DNA from: Anaerolineae bacterium
GTDB taxonomy: Bacteria > Chloroflexota > Anaerolineae > Promineifilales > Promineifilaceae
Assembly (NCBI GenBank): GCA_007123775.1
Contig: SLGK01000090.1
Coordinates: forward strand, 1 to 56,351
DNA: 56,351 bases
Direction: 5' to 3'
The position numbers and the translations under genes were made by a program. Of this stretch, positions 25,481 to 35,941 are shown piece by piece; the first letter of the stretch is position 1; each line of letters begins with the position of its first letter. Below the pieces are notes generated by a model. The model had not been told where the DNA came from. It was given only the letters and a program-made list of their open reading frames with translations, and made no database searches.

Positions 25481-27022
25481 CAACTTCTCAAAGATCACCT
25501 TACGCATGACCCGATCCATCAGGCTGGGCCAGTAGTGGCCTAGCAGGGCAAAGAGTTGGTTTTGCGGGCCGGGGATCAGGACAGAACGGCCGTTTTCCGC
25601 CGCGTCAAAAATTAAATCAGCCAATTGCTCCGGGGGCATACGGGTTTCTTCACGACTGTTGTCGGGGCTGTAGCGGCGGGCATGGGCGGTGCGGGTCGGG
25701 CCGGGGAAGACGGTCAGGACTGCTTGGGGCAGGGCTACGTCCAGGCTGCGGCCGTAGGCGGCCAGCCCATCCTTCGTAGCGGCATAAACGGCCGCTCCCG
25801 GATAGCTGACGTAGTGCGATAGGGAGGAAAGGAAGATAAGCTGACCATCGGCTGCTAATTGATTCTCGTTGAGGAGAACGGCCGTTAAGCGCAGCGGCGC
25901 ACGTAAATTCAGGTCCAGCACCTTCTCCTGTTGGGCCAAATCCAGTCGGGCAAAATGGCCGACGGCATTGATACCGGCGTTGTGGATGAAGCAATCAAAC
26001 GGGGCGTGGGCGGCCAGTTGTTGGGCCACCTGTGTCAGCCCCTCAGCCCGTGACAAATCGGCCAGAATGAATTCGGCCGTGCCGCCGGCCGCCTCAATCA
26101 TCTGTTGGGTAACGGCCGACCGCTCCGCGTCCAGATCAAGGCCGACAATCTTATGCCCGGCCTGAGCGTAACGCAGCGCCAAGGCGCGGCCAATGCCGTC
26201 GGCCGCGCCGGTAATGGCGCAGGTTTTTTGGCGTATTGGGTGTTGCGTAGTGCGTAATGGTTGGTGCGTTTGTCTGGTTCGTTGTTTTAAGCCCCAGGCT
26301 ACCAGCCGGGGGAAATAGTAACCTACGCCGTAGAGCAGCCGATTCCCCAGCCCTACGGTGACTGCCGGCCGGCCGCGCTCGATCTGGCGCAGCATGGTGG
26401 GGGCAATCTTGTCGGCCGGGGGGAAGCGTCGCCAGTCCATGACGCTGGTTTCCAGCCCCATTTTGGCGTGCATCCCGGTACGGGTAGCGCCGGGGCGCAC
26501 AATCTGGACCGCGACCTGGCCCAATAGTTCCTGGCGCAGGCTGCGGGCAAAGCCTTCCAAGGCCGCTTTGGTGGCGGCATAGACGGCATAGTCGGGGCCG
26601 GGCATGATGGCCACCACGGAGCTGACAAAGCTGACCTGCCCCTGCGCCCGCTTGAGGTAGGGCAGCAGGGCATGGGTCAGGCGAATGGGGGCCAGCAAGT
26701 TGACAGCGAGCAACTGGTCAATGCTTGGCGGCGATTGGGCAGCCGTTGGGCCATAGTAGCCAATCCCGGCATTGTGGATCAGCCGGTCCAGCCGCGTGAC
26801 CTGCCGCCCGGCCAGAAAGTCCAGCACGCGCCGGGCGCAGTCGGGCTGGCTGAGGTCGGCCCGGATGTAGGTATCAGGGGTAAAAAGGGGATCGTTCAGA
26901 TCGGATAGGGGACGACGGCCAAGTAGAAACGGCCGTTCGCCCCGCGCCTGTAGCAGTCGAGCCAGCGTCAGACCAATGCCGTCGGTAGCCCCGGTGATGA
27001 GGGTGGTGGTTTCAATTGTCAT
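25469..27022 (-). CDS. Tandem fusion of two short-chain dehydrogenase/reductases
   Basis: 517 residues with two complete SDR domains. Domain 1 (1 to about 245): TGATDGIG, HNAGIGYYG, Ser in FVSSVVA, Tyr148-x3-Lys152. Domain 2 (about 266-517): TGAADGIG, HNAGINAVG, FLSSLSHYV, Tyr413-x3-Lys417. Both active sites look intact, so both halves may bind NAD(P)H. The linker (about 248-266, RTRQTHQPLRTTQHPIRQ) is encoded by GTAGTGC-type repeat DNA at 26231-26270, as if an intergenic repeat between two former genes had become coding. Substrates are unknown. The ATG has no Shine-Dalgarno but lies 7 nt after a TATAAT box, so the mRNA is probably leaderless. Confidence 0.88.
   Translation of the reverse strand: MTIETTTLITGATDGIGLTLARLLQARGERPFLLGRRPLSDLNDPLFTPDTYIRADLSQPDCARRVLDFLAGRQVTRLDRLIHNAGIGYYGPTAAQSPPSIDQLLAVNLLAPIRLTHALLPYLKRAQGQVSFVSSVVAIMPGPDYAVYAATKAALEGFARSLRQELLGQVAVQIVRPGATRTGMHAKMGLETSVMDWRRFPPADKIAPTMLRQIERGRPAVTVGLGNRLLYGVGYYFPRLVAWGLKQRTRQTHQPLRTTQHPIRQKTCAITGAADGIGRALALRYAQAGHKIVGLDLDAERSAVTQQMIEAAGGTAEFILADLSRAEGLTQVAQQLAAHAPFDCFIHNAGINAVGHFARLDLAQQEKVLDLNLRAPLRLTAVLLNENQLAADGQLIFLSSLSHYVSYPGAAVYAATKDGLAAYGRSLDVALPQAVLTVFPGPTRTAHARRYSPDNSREETRMPPEQLADLIFDAAENGRSVLIPGPQNQLFALLGHYWPSLMDRVMRKVIFEKLGAG
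26231..26270. repeat. Heptamer-type array at the SDR-SDR fusion joint
   Basis: GCGTATTGGGTGTTGCGTAGTGCGTAATG with further degenerate copies lies exactly between the two SDR domains and is translated in frame as the linker. The same style of sequence is intergenic elsewhere in the window. Confidence 0.8.
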
Positions 27023-27029
27023 AGATGTG

Positions 27030-27035
27030 ATTATA
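27030..27035 (-). promoter_or_regulatory. -10 box TATAAT for the SDR fusion gene
   Basis: On the minus strand TATAAT occupies 27035-27030 and the ATG begins at 27022, a 7-nt spacing that puts the predicted transcript start at the start codon. No good -35 box is visible at the usual distance. No Shine-Dalgarno is present. Confidence 0.5.
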
Positions 27036-27123
27036 CTGGAAAACGGCCGTAAGGCTGTGAGCAGCCAACCGAAACTTAGACAAAAATCACCTATTTATCC
27101 TTACATTCGTTTATTCGTTTATA

Positions 27124-27151
27124 TTGCACAATGACAATTAGACGGTACACT
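27124..27151 (+). promoter_or_regulatory. Possible promoter of the sulfur/molybdenum cluster
   Basis: TTGCAC (27124-27129), 16 bp, TACACT (27146-27151), about 90 bp upstream of the first gene of the cluster. The boxes are imperfect, so this is a weak call. The 217-bp divergent gap holds no other recognisable feature. Confidence 0.3.
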
Positions 27152-27239
27152 CGCCTGAGTTATTATGTGGTTTTATATCCGCACGCTAGTCCAATACACA
27201 ATACCATATAAACAGCCGCCTTCTTAGGGAGAAAATGCG

Positions 27240-28967
27240 ATGGGTATTTCAACCAATGGCTCGACCCAGAGTCAAAGTTATGGCTTTATCATCGACAATC
27301 GCAAGTGCATTGGCTGCCACGCCTGCTCCACCGCCTGCAAAAGTGAAAACGAAGTGCCGCTCGGCGTTTACCGCACCTGGGTCAAATATGTAGAAACAGG
27401 TGCATTTCCCCATACCCGCCGTCATTTTCAGGTGACGCGCTGTAACCATTGCGCCAATCCCCCCTGCGTTCGCATCTGCCCCACAGCGGCTATGTACCAG
27501 CGGCCCAACGGCATTGTCGAATTTAACGGCGATGCCTGTATCGCCTGCAAAGCGTGTATGCAGGCCTGCCCCTACGACGCCATCTACATCGATCCGGAGA
27601 GCCATACGGCTGCCAAATGCCATTACTGCGCCCACCGCACCGACATTGGCCTGGAGCCGGCCTGTGTGGTGGTTTGCCCCGAACATGCCATCATTGCCGG
27701 GGACATAAATGATCCGAACAGCGAGATCAGCCACATTCTGGCCCGCAATGAAGTCACGGTGCGGAAACCAGAGCAGGGGACCGCCCCCAAGCTGTTTTAC
27801 ATTGACGGCAACGATGCGGCCATGCACCCTACCGCCACCGAGCGCACGCCGGAGACGTTTATGTGGGCGGACGTGGTCCCATTGCATGGGGTCCCATTGC
27901 ATGGGGTCCCATTGCATGGGGTCCCATTGCATGGGGTCCCATTACATGGCGAAGAGCATAGTGCGTATTCCGTAGTGCGTAGTGAGAATGGCAACCCCAC
28001 TACGGACCACGCACTACGCACTACGCCCCAAGGTCTCCCCCAAAACGGTCCTATCCACTTCGGCTCCAAAATGGCCGAGCATATGGTCCAGGTAGGTTAT
28101 AACGCCCAGCACAAGGTTCCCTGGCACTGGCCCGTGCCCGCTTATCTGGTGACAAAAGGGATTGGGGCGGGGCTGTTTATGCTGCTTAGTTTGGGCATTG
28201 GCTTGAATTTGTTCCCGGCCGATGGCTTGACCAATGTGGTGGCTGGCTTTACCGCTCTGCTCTTTATCGGCCTGACAACCGGGCTGCTGGTGTATGACCT
28301 GGAACGGCCGGAACGGTTTCTCTATATTTTGGCCCGGCCGCAGTGGCGCAGCTGGCTAACGAGGGGGGCGGTGCTGCTTATTGGCTTCACGGTGGTGGGC
28401 GGCCTCTGGTGGCTGTATGAGCTAGGGGCCTGGCTGTATGGTTATGAGGTAGCCTGGCTGCAATCTCTCTTTTTGTGGGTGGGACTGCCGCTGGCGTTGG
28501 GAACGGCCGTTTACACCGCATTCCTCTTTGCCCAGGCCGAAGGGCGGGATTTATGGCAGAGTCCGCTGCTGCCTTTCCATCTGGTGGTGCAAGCATTTAT
28601 GGCTGGCAGCGGGGCGCTGCTTATCCTGGACCTGTTTGTGGCGATAACGGCGGCGATTAGTGAAATAGCAATTATTGTCCTCATCGTCTCGCTCATTGTT
28701 GACCTGTTTGTGACCCTGGTTGGCGAGTTCAGCATTCCCCACGCCAGCGAGGTAGCAGCACGGGCGGCCCATGAAATCAGTCACGGCCGTTACAACAAGC
28801 TGTTCTGGCTGGGCAGTATCGGCCTGGGGCATATCGTACCTTTAGTTATTCTGCTGCTGGGGGGAACGGCCGTATTGGCTGCTCTCGCCGGTCTAACAGC
28901 CATTGTGGGTCTTTACTGCTACGAGTACGCCTTTGTGATGGCGCCACAGGAAATTCAGAATTCGTAG
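27240..28967 (+). CDS. Fused four-cluster ferredoxin (PsrB/DmsB type) and NrfD/PsrC membrane subunit
   Basis: 575 residues. Residues 1-185 hold four Cys groups for four [4Fe-4S] clusters: 23-26-29-33, 68-71-76-80, 100-103-106-110 and 127-130-142-146. Residues from about 300 form the NrfD/PsrC-type integral quinone-interacting protein with about eight helices (GIGAGLFMLLSL, TTGLLVYDLERPERFLYIL, WLTRGAVLL). These are normally two proteins. The linker is five repeats of VPLHG (213-237), from a 15-bp tandem repeat, followed by residues about 241-263, from GTAGTGC-type repeat DNA. Role by homology: it passes electrons between membrane quinone and the molybdopterin subunit at 29556. The stop TAG is the first TAG of the following heptamer array. 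AGGGAG lies upstream of the start. Confidence 0.9.
   Translation: MGISTNGSTQSQSYGFIIDNRKCIGCHACSTACKSENEVPLGVYRTWVKYVETGAFPHTRRHFQVTRCNHCANPPCVRICPTAAMYQRPNGIVEFNGDACIACKACMQACPYDAIYIDPESHTAAKCHYCAHRTDIGLEPACVVVCPEHAIIAGDINDPNSEISHILARNEVTVRKPEQGTAPKLFYIDGNDAAMHPTATERTPETFMWADVVPLHGVPLHGVPLHGVPLHGVPLHGEEHSAYSVVRSENGNPTTDHALRTTPQGLPQNGPIHFGSKMAEHMVQVGYNAQHKVPWHWPVPAYLVTKGIGAGLFMLLSLGIGLNLFPADGLTNVVAGFTALLFIGLTTGLLVYDLERPERFLYILARPQWRSWLTRGAVLLIGFTVVGGLWWLYELGAWLYGYEVAWLQSLFLWVGLPLALGTAVYTAFLFAQAEGRDLWQSPLLPFHLVVQAFMAGSGALLILDLFVAITAAISEIAIIVLIVSLIVDLFVTLVGEFSIPHASEVAARAAHEISHGRYNKLFWLGSIGLGHIVPLVILLLGGTAVLAALAGLTAIVGLYCYEYAFVMAPQEIQNS
27876..27950. repeat. 15-bp tandem repeat, five units, in frame
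   Basis: GTCCCATTGCATGGG is repeated five times (27876-27890, 27891-27905, 27906-27920, 27921-27935, and 27936-27950 with two changes). Each unit encodes VPLHG and is itself a small inverted repeat (CCCAT...ATGGG). It lies in the linker between the Fe-S and NrfD halves. Confidence 0.95.
27959..28026. repeat. GTAGTGC/GCACTAC inverted array inside the Fe-S/NrfD gene
   Basis: A rightward arm (GTGCGTATTCCGTAGTGCGTAGTG, 27961-27984) and a leftward arm (CACTACGGACCACGCACTACGCACTACGC, 27998-28026) form an imperfect inverted array that is translated in frame. It directly follows the 15-bp tandem repeat. Confidence 0.85.
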
Positions 28968-29012
28968 TGCGTAGTGCGTAGTGCGTAGTGCGTAGTGCGT
29001 AGTGCGTAGTGC
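28964..29012. repeat. GTAGTGC x7, left boundary of the four-helix-bundle gene
   Basis: Seven perfect tandem copies of GTAGTGC occupy exactly 49 bp. The first copy contains the TAG stop of the Fe-S/NrfD gene. The inverse heptamer GCACTAC is arrayed at 29520-29544 on the other side of the next gene. Confidence 0.95.
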
Positions 29013-29042
29013 GTAATAGATGGATGGTTTGAGGATAGTAGT

Positions 29043-29516
29043 ATGAATTTTAGGACATGGTGTGAAGGACTGCCGGTGACGATTACGGATGATCCGTTGT
29101 GGAAAACGGCCGTTTACCAACAAGCACTATTTCTTGGCGAGCTAAGCTGGCACGATGTCCATAAACTAGCCCAAGACAAACGTACCCTCTCCTTATCTGA
29201 CCAACTATACCGCGCTACGGGCAGCATTAGCGCAAACATCATTGAGGGTTACAGCCGCGCCTCCGGCAAAGACCAGGCGAGATTTTATGAATACGCACTT
29301 GGTTCTACTCGTGAAGCCCGCGACTGGTACTACAAAGGCCGTCACGTTCTCAGCCCAACAGTTGCCTATCATCGTATGTCGCTTTTGGTCGAAATCATGC
29401 GCCAACTTCTGGTCATGATTCCCAAATACCGGCAGCAAAAACTACGTGAGGAAATAGCAACCTACCAGGTTGACACCCTCCAACAGCTATTAAATCACGT
29501 CCCAATGCCCGACTAA
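29043..29516 (+). CDS. Four-helix-bundle protein (23S rRNA intervening-sequence protein type)
   Basis: 157 residues. The TIGR02436/IVP signature is seen in LSDQLYRATGSISANIIEGY, SRASGKDQARFYEYALGST, REARDWYYK and the later helix HRMSLLVEIMRQLLVMI. Family members were first noted in ORFs within 23S rRNA intervening sequences, bounded by inverted repeats, and occur widely in Bacteroidetes and Chloroflexota; the biochemical role is unknown. The first 25 residues are outside the typical core. Here the gene sits inside a respiratory operon and is bracketed by seven GTAGTGC heptamers on the left and three inverted heptamers starting 3 bp after its stop. GAGG lies 12 nt upstream of the ATG, a weak site. 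Confidence 0.88.
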   Translation: MNFRTWCEGLPVTITDDPLWKTAVYQQALFLGELSWHDVHKLAQDKRTLSLSDQLYRATGSISANIIEGYSRASGKDQARFYEYALGSTREARDWYYKGRHVLSPTVAYHRMSLLVEIMRQLLVMIPKYRQQKLREEIATYQVDTLQQLLNHVPMPD

Positions 29517-29519
29517 CCC

Positions 29520-29544
29520 CTACGCACTACGCACTACGCACTAC
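29520..29544. repeat. CTACGCA array (inverse heptamers), right boundary of the four-helix-bundle gene
   Basis: Three copies of CTACGCA plus CTACG begin 3 bp after the four-helix-bundle stop codon and run into the GAGGAA ribosome site of the molybdopterin subunit gene. They are in inverse orientation to the array at 28964-29012. Confidence 0.95.
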
Positions 29545-29555
29545 GAGGAACAAAC

Positions 29556-32535
<2,980 letters not shown>

Positions 32536-32540
<5 letters not shown>

Positions 32541-32595
32541 TGCGTAATGCGTAGTGCGTAGTAGGCTTTTTACGGACTACGCACTACGCACTATC
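32536..32595. repeat. GTAGTGC inverted array between the molybdo-subunit and MBL genes
   Basis: GTAGTGCGTAGT (32551-32562) and ACTACGCACTAC (32576-32587) form a perfect 12-bp stem with a 13-nt loop, flanked by more degenerate copies. The first GTAG supplies the TAG stop of the molybdo-subunit gene. GGAGG for the next gene follows immediately. Confidence 0.9.
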
Positions 32596-32607
32596 TGGAG
32601 GCAACCC

Positions 32608-34038
32608 ATGTGGCTTGAAACCATTATTCGTGAAGAAACCGGCTGTGCAGCCTACATGCTGGGCTGTGACGGCACAGGAGAGTGTGCTGTTCTTGACCCG
32701 TTATGGGACATCCAGCCCTATCTGGATATGGCTGCAAAGAAAGGGGCCACAATCCGCTACGTAATTGATTCCCACAGCCACGCCGACCATATTTCCGGGG
32801 CGCGGCTGCTGGCCGAGGCCACCGGCGGTGAGCTAATCCTGCCGGAACTGGCGGAGGTGGCTTACGAGGCGCGGCGCGTGCGGCACGGCGACCTGCTCAA
32901 AATGGGGGGCGTGGGCATGGAAGTGGTCCATGTCCCCGGCCATCGCCCGGAGCAAATCAACCTGCTCGTCTACGACTACATGCGCGGCGACGAACCCTGG
33001 TTTATCCTGACGGCCGATTTTGTAATGGTAGGCGACGTAGCCCGCCCCGACCTGGCCCAGACTGGCGACGAGGGCGCACCGGTCCTGTTTGATGTCTCCA
33101 TCCCCCGCTTTTTGGGGCTGCCCGACCATGTGGAGGTTTATCCCGGCCATCTGGCCGGGTCCACCTGAGGGCGCGTCACCAGTGGCAAGGTTGTCACTAC
33201 AGTTGGTTATGAAAGACGCTACAACGATGCGTTGAGAATTCAGGAGCGGCAGCGATTTATTGGCTATATGCAGGATGATCAGCCGGTCAAACCGGCCAAT
33301 ATTTTGAATATTGTGGCGATCAACCAGGGGAAACGGCCGTTAACCCCCAGCAGCCCACACCCCACACCCCAACCCCTAACCCCCGATCAGGTTGAGAAAC
33401 TAATGGCTACCCATGCCATTGTTGATGCCCGCGAAACGGCCGTTTTTGGGGCCGGCCATATTCCCGAAGCCTACAACGTGCAGCTTTCCAGCAGCGAATT
33501 TGAGCAGCGCGTGGGCTGGGTCGTGCCCGACAACACCCCGCTCATTCTGCTAACCGCTGCCGACGACGAAGCCCACCACGCCCTCTATCAAATGGCTTTC
33601 ATCGGGCTAGACCAATTTGTGGCTGGCTATCTGGCTGGCGGTATGGAGGCGTGGCTGGCCGCAGGTAAGCCTATCGCCACCGTGCCACAGATAGCCGTCC
33701 ACACGCTATACGAAGAATTGTCGGCCAATGGGATGCGGGTGCTAGACGTGCGCGAAAAAGAGGAGTGGGACGACGGTCATGTCGCCGGGGCCTGCTGGAT
33801 GCGCTATACCGACCTGGCCCCACAGCTTGAGATACCAGCCCGAATTGACCAGTTGCCCTTTGCCCTGGATGACCCCATCGCCGTTACCTGCGCCACCGGC
33901 AAACGCTCTAGCACGGCGATTAGTTTGCTGTTGCGTCATGGCTATGCGAATATCCACAACGTCACCGGCGGCATGGAGGCGTGGGAGCAGGCCGGTTTTC
34001 CTATGCTGGATGGGAAAGGGCAGATTTGTAATGTCTGA
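32608..34038 (+). CDS. CstB-like persulfide dioxygenase-rhodanese fusion interrupted by in-frame TGA at the conserved Cys
   Basis: ATG 32608 follows GGAGG. Codons 1-186 are an ETHE1-like metallo-beta-lactamase domain: HSHADH (His56, His58, Asp60, His61), His112 in VPGHRPEQ, Asp137 in LTADF, His181 in YPGHLAGST. The next codon is TGA (33166-33168) in place of the Cys of the family motif GSxCG; the same frame then continues GRVTSGKVVTTVGYERRYN without a stop to 34038. Downstream are a rhodanese domain lacking its Cys (about 33390-33680) and a rhodanese with CATGKRS. This is the layout of CstB (persulfide dioxygenase/sulfurtransferase). Either a nonsense mutation or UGA recoding to selenocysteine; a read-through protein would be 476 residues. 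A Pro-rich low-complexity linker (33335-33390) precedes the rhodaneses. Confidence 0.8.
33181..33198 (+). promoter_or_regulatory. Hairpin just after the in-frame TGA (possible SECIS-like element)
   Basis: AGTGGC (33181-33186), loop AAGGTT and GTCACT (33193-33198) form a 6-bp stem with one G-U pair. The loop begins 18 nt after the TGA, similar to the spacing in the E. coli fdhF bacterial SECIS, whose loop also carries GGU. The lower stem is poor, so this is only a candidate. Confidence 0.3.
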
Positions 34039-35104
34039 TGTTGAGGAAGGAGGACGGAAGACGGAAGACGGAACCTCAGTCCTCGGTCCTTCGTCTTCGG
34101 TCAGGTTGACCCCGACCGAAACCGCCCTGGCCCGCCACCACACCTACACGCTGCTAGGCCGGCTATATATCGACGGCCTAACGGCCGAATTACTCCCCTT
34201 TGCCAGCGAACTACTGGGCGAAACGGCCGTTACGCACTACGCACTACGCAATACGCAACACGCAACACGCACTACGCACTACGATCCCAACGAAGCCGCC
34301 GCCGCCCACCACGCCCTCTTCCGCTTCAACATTTTTCCCTACCAGGCCATCTTTCGCGATGCGTCCGGGCTGCTGGGCGGGGCAGAAAGTGAGCGGGTTC
34401 GGGTTACTTATCTTGAGAGCGGTTTTGAAACGGCCGAACCCGACCACATCGCCTCCGAACTACGCTTTCTGGCCTTCCTCTGCGCCGCCGAAGCCGAAGC
34501 GCGGCAGGATGGGTTGAACCGATTGGCCGACCAGATTGTCAGCCGCCAGGCCAGTTTTTTGGGCAATCACCTGCTGGCCTGGCTGCCCCCCTTTGTGGTT
34601 GCCTTGGAGCAGGCCCGGCAGCCTTTCTATGCGGCCCTAGCCACCCTAACGCTTGATTTTGTCGCCGACCATGCCGCGAACCTAGACCTGGCAGGTTGGC
34701 AATCACGGATTGCTCAAAACCTGACAGGTCTGCTAGTCGAACCACCTGAATTATTGACCAGAGACAAAACGGGCCTCAAAGAGATCGCCCGCTACCTGGT
34801 CACGCCGCCCCACAGCGGGCTGTACCTGAGCCGAGACACCATTGGTGAACTGGCGCGAGCCTGTGAGCTGCCGCGGGGCTTTGGCGGCCGGCAGCAGATG
34901 TTGAGCAATTTATTGTACACGGCCGTCCAGTATGACAGCCTACCCACAGTTTTAACCGGATTGCAGGCCATTTTCGATACGTGGCACGATAGCTACGCAA
35001 CAATAAAGGGTGAATATCCACATCTGACCCCGTTTCTTGCCCCCTGGCAGAAACAGTTGGCAAAAACGGCCGTTTTGCTGCAACAAATTCAAGCCGCAGC
35101 ATAA
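34031..35104 (+). CDS. TorD-family molybdoenzyme maturation chaperone with several in-frame repeat insertions
   Basis: 357 residues from ATG 34031, overlapping the rhodanese stop by 8 bp. The TorD core is seen in RHHTYTLLGRLYIDGLTAEL, RFNIFPYQAIFRDASGLLGG and EPDHIASELRFLAFLCAAEA. TorD proteins (usually about 200 residues) bind and protect molybdoenzyme precursors, here most likely the subunit at 29556. The extra length comes partly from a C-terminal helical extension (about 240-357) of unknown role. Three segments are repeat-derived: residues 6-25 (GACGGAAGACGG/TCTTCGGTC family), 68-85 (GCACTAC heptamers) and 218-237 (CCTGACAGGT family). All keep the frame, which suggests the protein tolerates them. 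Confidence 0.85.
   Translation: MSDVEEGGRKTEDGTSVLGPSSSVRLTPTETALARHHTYTLLGRLYIDGLTAELLPFASELLGETAVTHYALRNTQHATRTTHYDPNEAAAAHHALFRFNIFPYQAIFRDASGLLGGAESERVRVTYLESGFETAEPDHIASELRFLAFLCAAEAEARQDGLNRLADQIVSRQASFLGNHLLAWLPPFVVALEQARQPFYAALATLTLDFVADHAANLDLAGWQSRIAQNLTGLLVEPPELLTRDKTGLKEIARYLVTPPHSGLYLSRDTIGELARACELPRGFGGRQQMLSNLLYTAVQYDSLPTVLTGLQAIFDTWHDSYATIKGEYPHLTPFLAPWQKQLAKTAVLLQQIQAAA
34050..34102. repeat. GAAGACGG/TCTTCGGTC repeat at the 5' end of the TorD gene
   Basis: GGACGGAAGACGGAAGACGG is followed by GTCCTTCGTCTTCGGTC (34086-34102). The last 17 bases recur exactly at 56306-56322 in an intergenic region. Here the DNA is coding. Confidence 0.8.
34231..34283. repeat. GCACTAC/GCAATAC/GCAACAC array inside the TorD gene
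   Basis: Seven degenerate heptamers of the CTACGCA type in one orientation are translated in frame as THYALRNTQHATRTTHYD. They directly follow an AACGGCCGTT palindrome. Confidence 0.85.
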
Positions 35105-35237
35105 TTTTCGATCAGACTCAGGCAATCCACGCACCGTGATTTCGCGCCAACAATAATCTTTCAACTAGCTTCCAAGACAAACTAATCAATCTAACAACCC
35201 CAAAATGAGTCGTTGCTGAAAAAGGGACCAACCTGAA

Positions 35238-35266
35238 TTGTTTCCGCTTCACTAACAGTTTATACT
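35238..35266 (+). promoter_or_regulatory. Sigma70-type promoter of the fasciclin gene
   Basis: TTGTTT (35238-35243), 17-bp spacer, TATACT (35261-35266). It lies about 54 bp upstream of the ATG at 35320, which has its own Shine-Dalgarno. The rest of the 215-bp gap shows nothing else. Confidence 0.5.
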
Positions 35267-35319
35267 GTGCATTATCTGTGCAGAACATTTACAAATACTT
35301 TTCACATATGGAGGAAACC

Positions 35320-35865
35320 ATGAAATTGCACAAGTTTTACCTGTTTGCTGTTTTGTTCTTTGTCTTGGGTCTAGCTGTAGCTCCGGCTGTACCCGCCATG
35401 GCTAGAGGCGACCGTGCCCCTGGTGCCAATACCATCTATGAAATTGCCTCGGGCAACGACAGTTTTACTATTTTAACCCTGGCTTTGGAGACGACCGGCC
35501 TGGATGCGGCCCTTAACGGCAGCGGCCAATTTACCGTTTTCGCTCCCACTGATGACGCATTCCTGGCCCTGGAAGCAGCTAACCCTGGCATTCTGGATGC
35601 ACTCATCAATGATCCCGATACTTTGTCCGCCGTGCTGCTCTACCACGTCACCGAAGGCCGCCGTTGGTCTAACAGCGTCGTGAACCGAAATAATCCAAAA
35701 ACGATCCAGATGTTATCAGGTGGCACCATCACTGTCCTGCCTTCGGCCGTCATTGTTGACACTGACTCTTTCGGCCTCGACAGCCCTGATTCCCAGATTG
35801 TCGCCGTAGATATCAGTGCTAGTAACGGCGTGATTCACGTTGTTGACCAGGTTTTGATCCCTTAG
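35320..35865 (+). CDS. Secreted fasciclin (FAS1) domain protein
   Basis: 181 residues from ATG 35320, set by GGAGGAAACC directly upstream (35278 would add a hydrophilic leader). A signal peptide (MKLHKFYLFAVLFFVLGLAV, cleavage after PAMA) is followed by one FAS1 domain with the conserved blocks FTILTLALETTGLDAAL, FTVFAPTDDAFLAL, LLYHVTEGR and NGVIHVVDQVLIP. FAS1 domains mediate adhesion or are of unknown role in bacteria. It is monocistronic, with its own promoter and a hairpin after the stop. Confidence 0.92.
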   Translation: MKLHKFYLFAVLFFVLGLAVAPAVPAMARGDRAPGANTIYEIASGNDSFTILTLALETTGLDAALNGSGQFTVFAPTDDAFLALEAANPGILDALINDPDTLSAVLLYHVTEGRRWSNSVVNRNNPKTIQMLSGGTITVLPSAVIVDTDSFGLDSPDSQIVAVDISASNGVIHVVDQVLIP

Positions 35866-35903
35866 TAGCTACTATCAGCCAGTAATTACTGTTGGCAGTT
35901 ATC

Positions 35904-35940
35904 AAAAGGCATACCGGCGGCACGATCAGGCCGGTATGCC
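35904..35940 (-). terminator. Rho-independent terminator after fbp
   Basis: GGCATACCGGC (35908-35918) and GCCGGTATGCC (35930-35940) form a perfect 11-bp stem with an 11-nt loop. Read on the minus strand it begins right after the fbp stop codon and is followed by TTTT (35907-35904). It may also stop plus-strand reading from the fasciclin gene. Confidence 0.8.
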
Positions 35941-35941
35941 C

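Noticed and set aside
27876-29020. CRISPR array
   Set aside because: Repeats are 15-bp and 7-bp units directly adjacent without spacers, partly coding, and no cas gene is present.
33779-34030. Upstream extension of the TorD frame (start at 33779)
   Set aside because: It runs out of phase through the rhodanese active-site region; ATG 34031 with an 8-bp overlap is the normal operon start.
33232-34038. Rhodanese part as an independent gene
   Set aside because: No ATG/GTG with a ribosome site precedes it, the frame is continuous with the MBL part through the TGA, and the joining residues match the family; it is better described as one interrupted gene.
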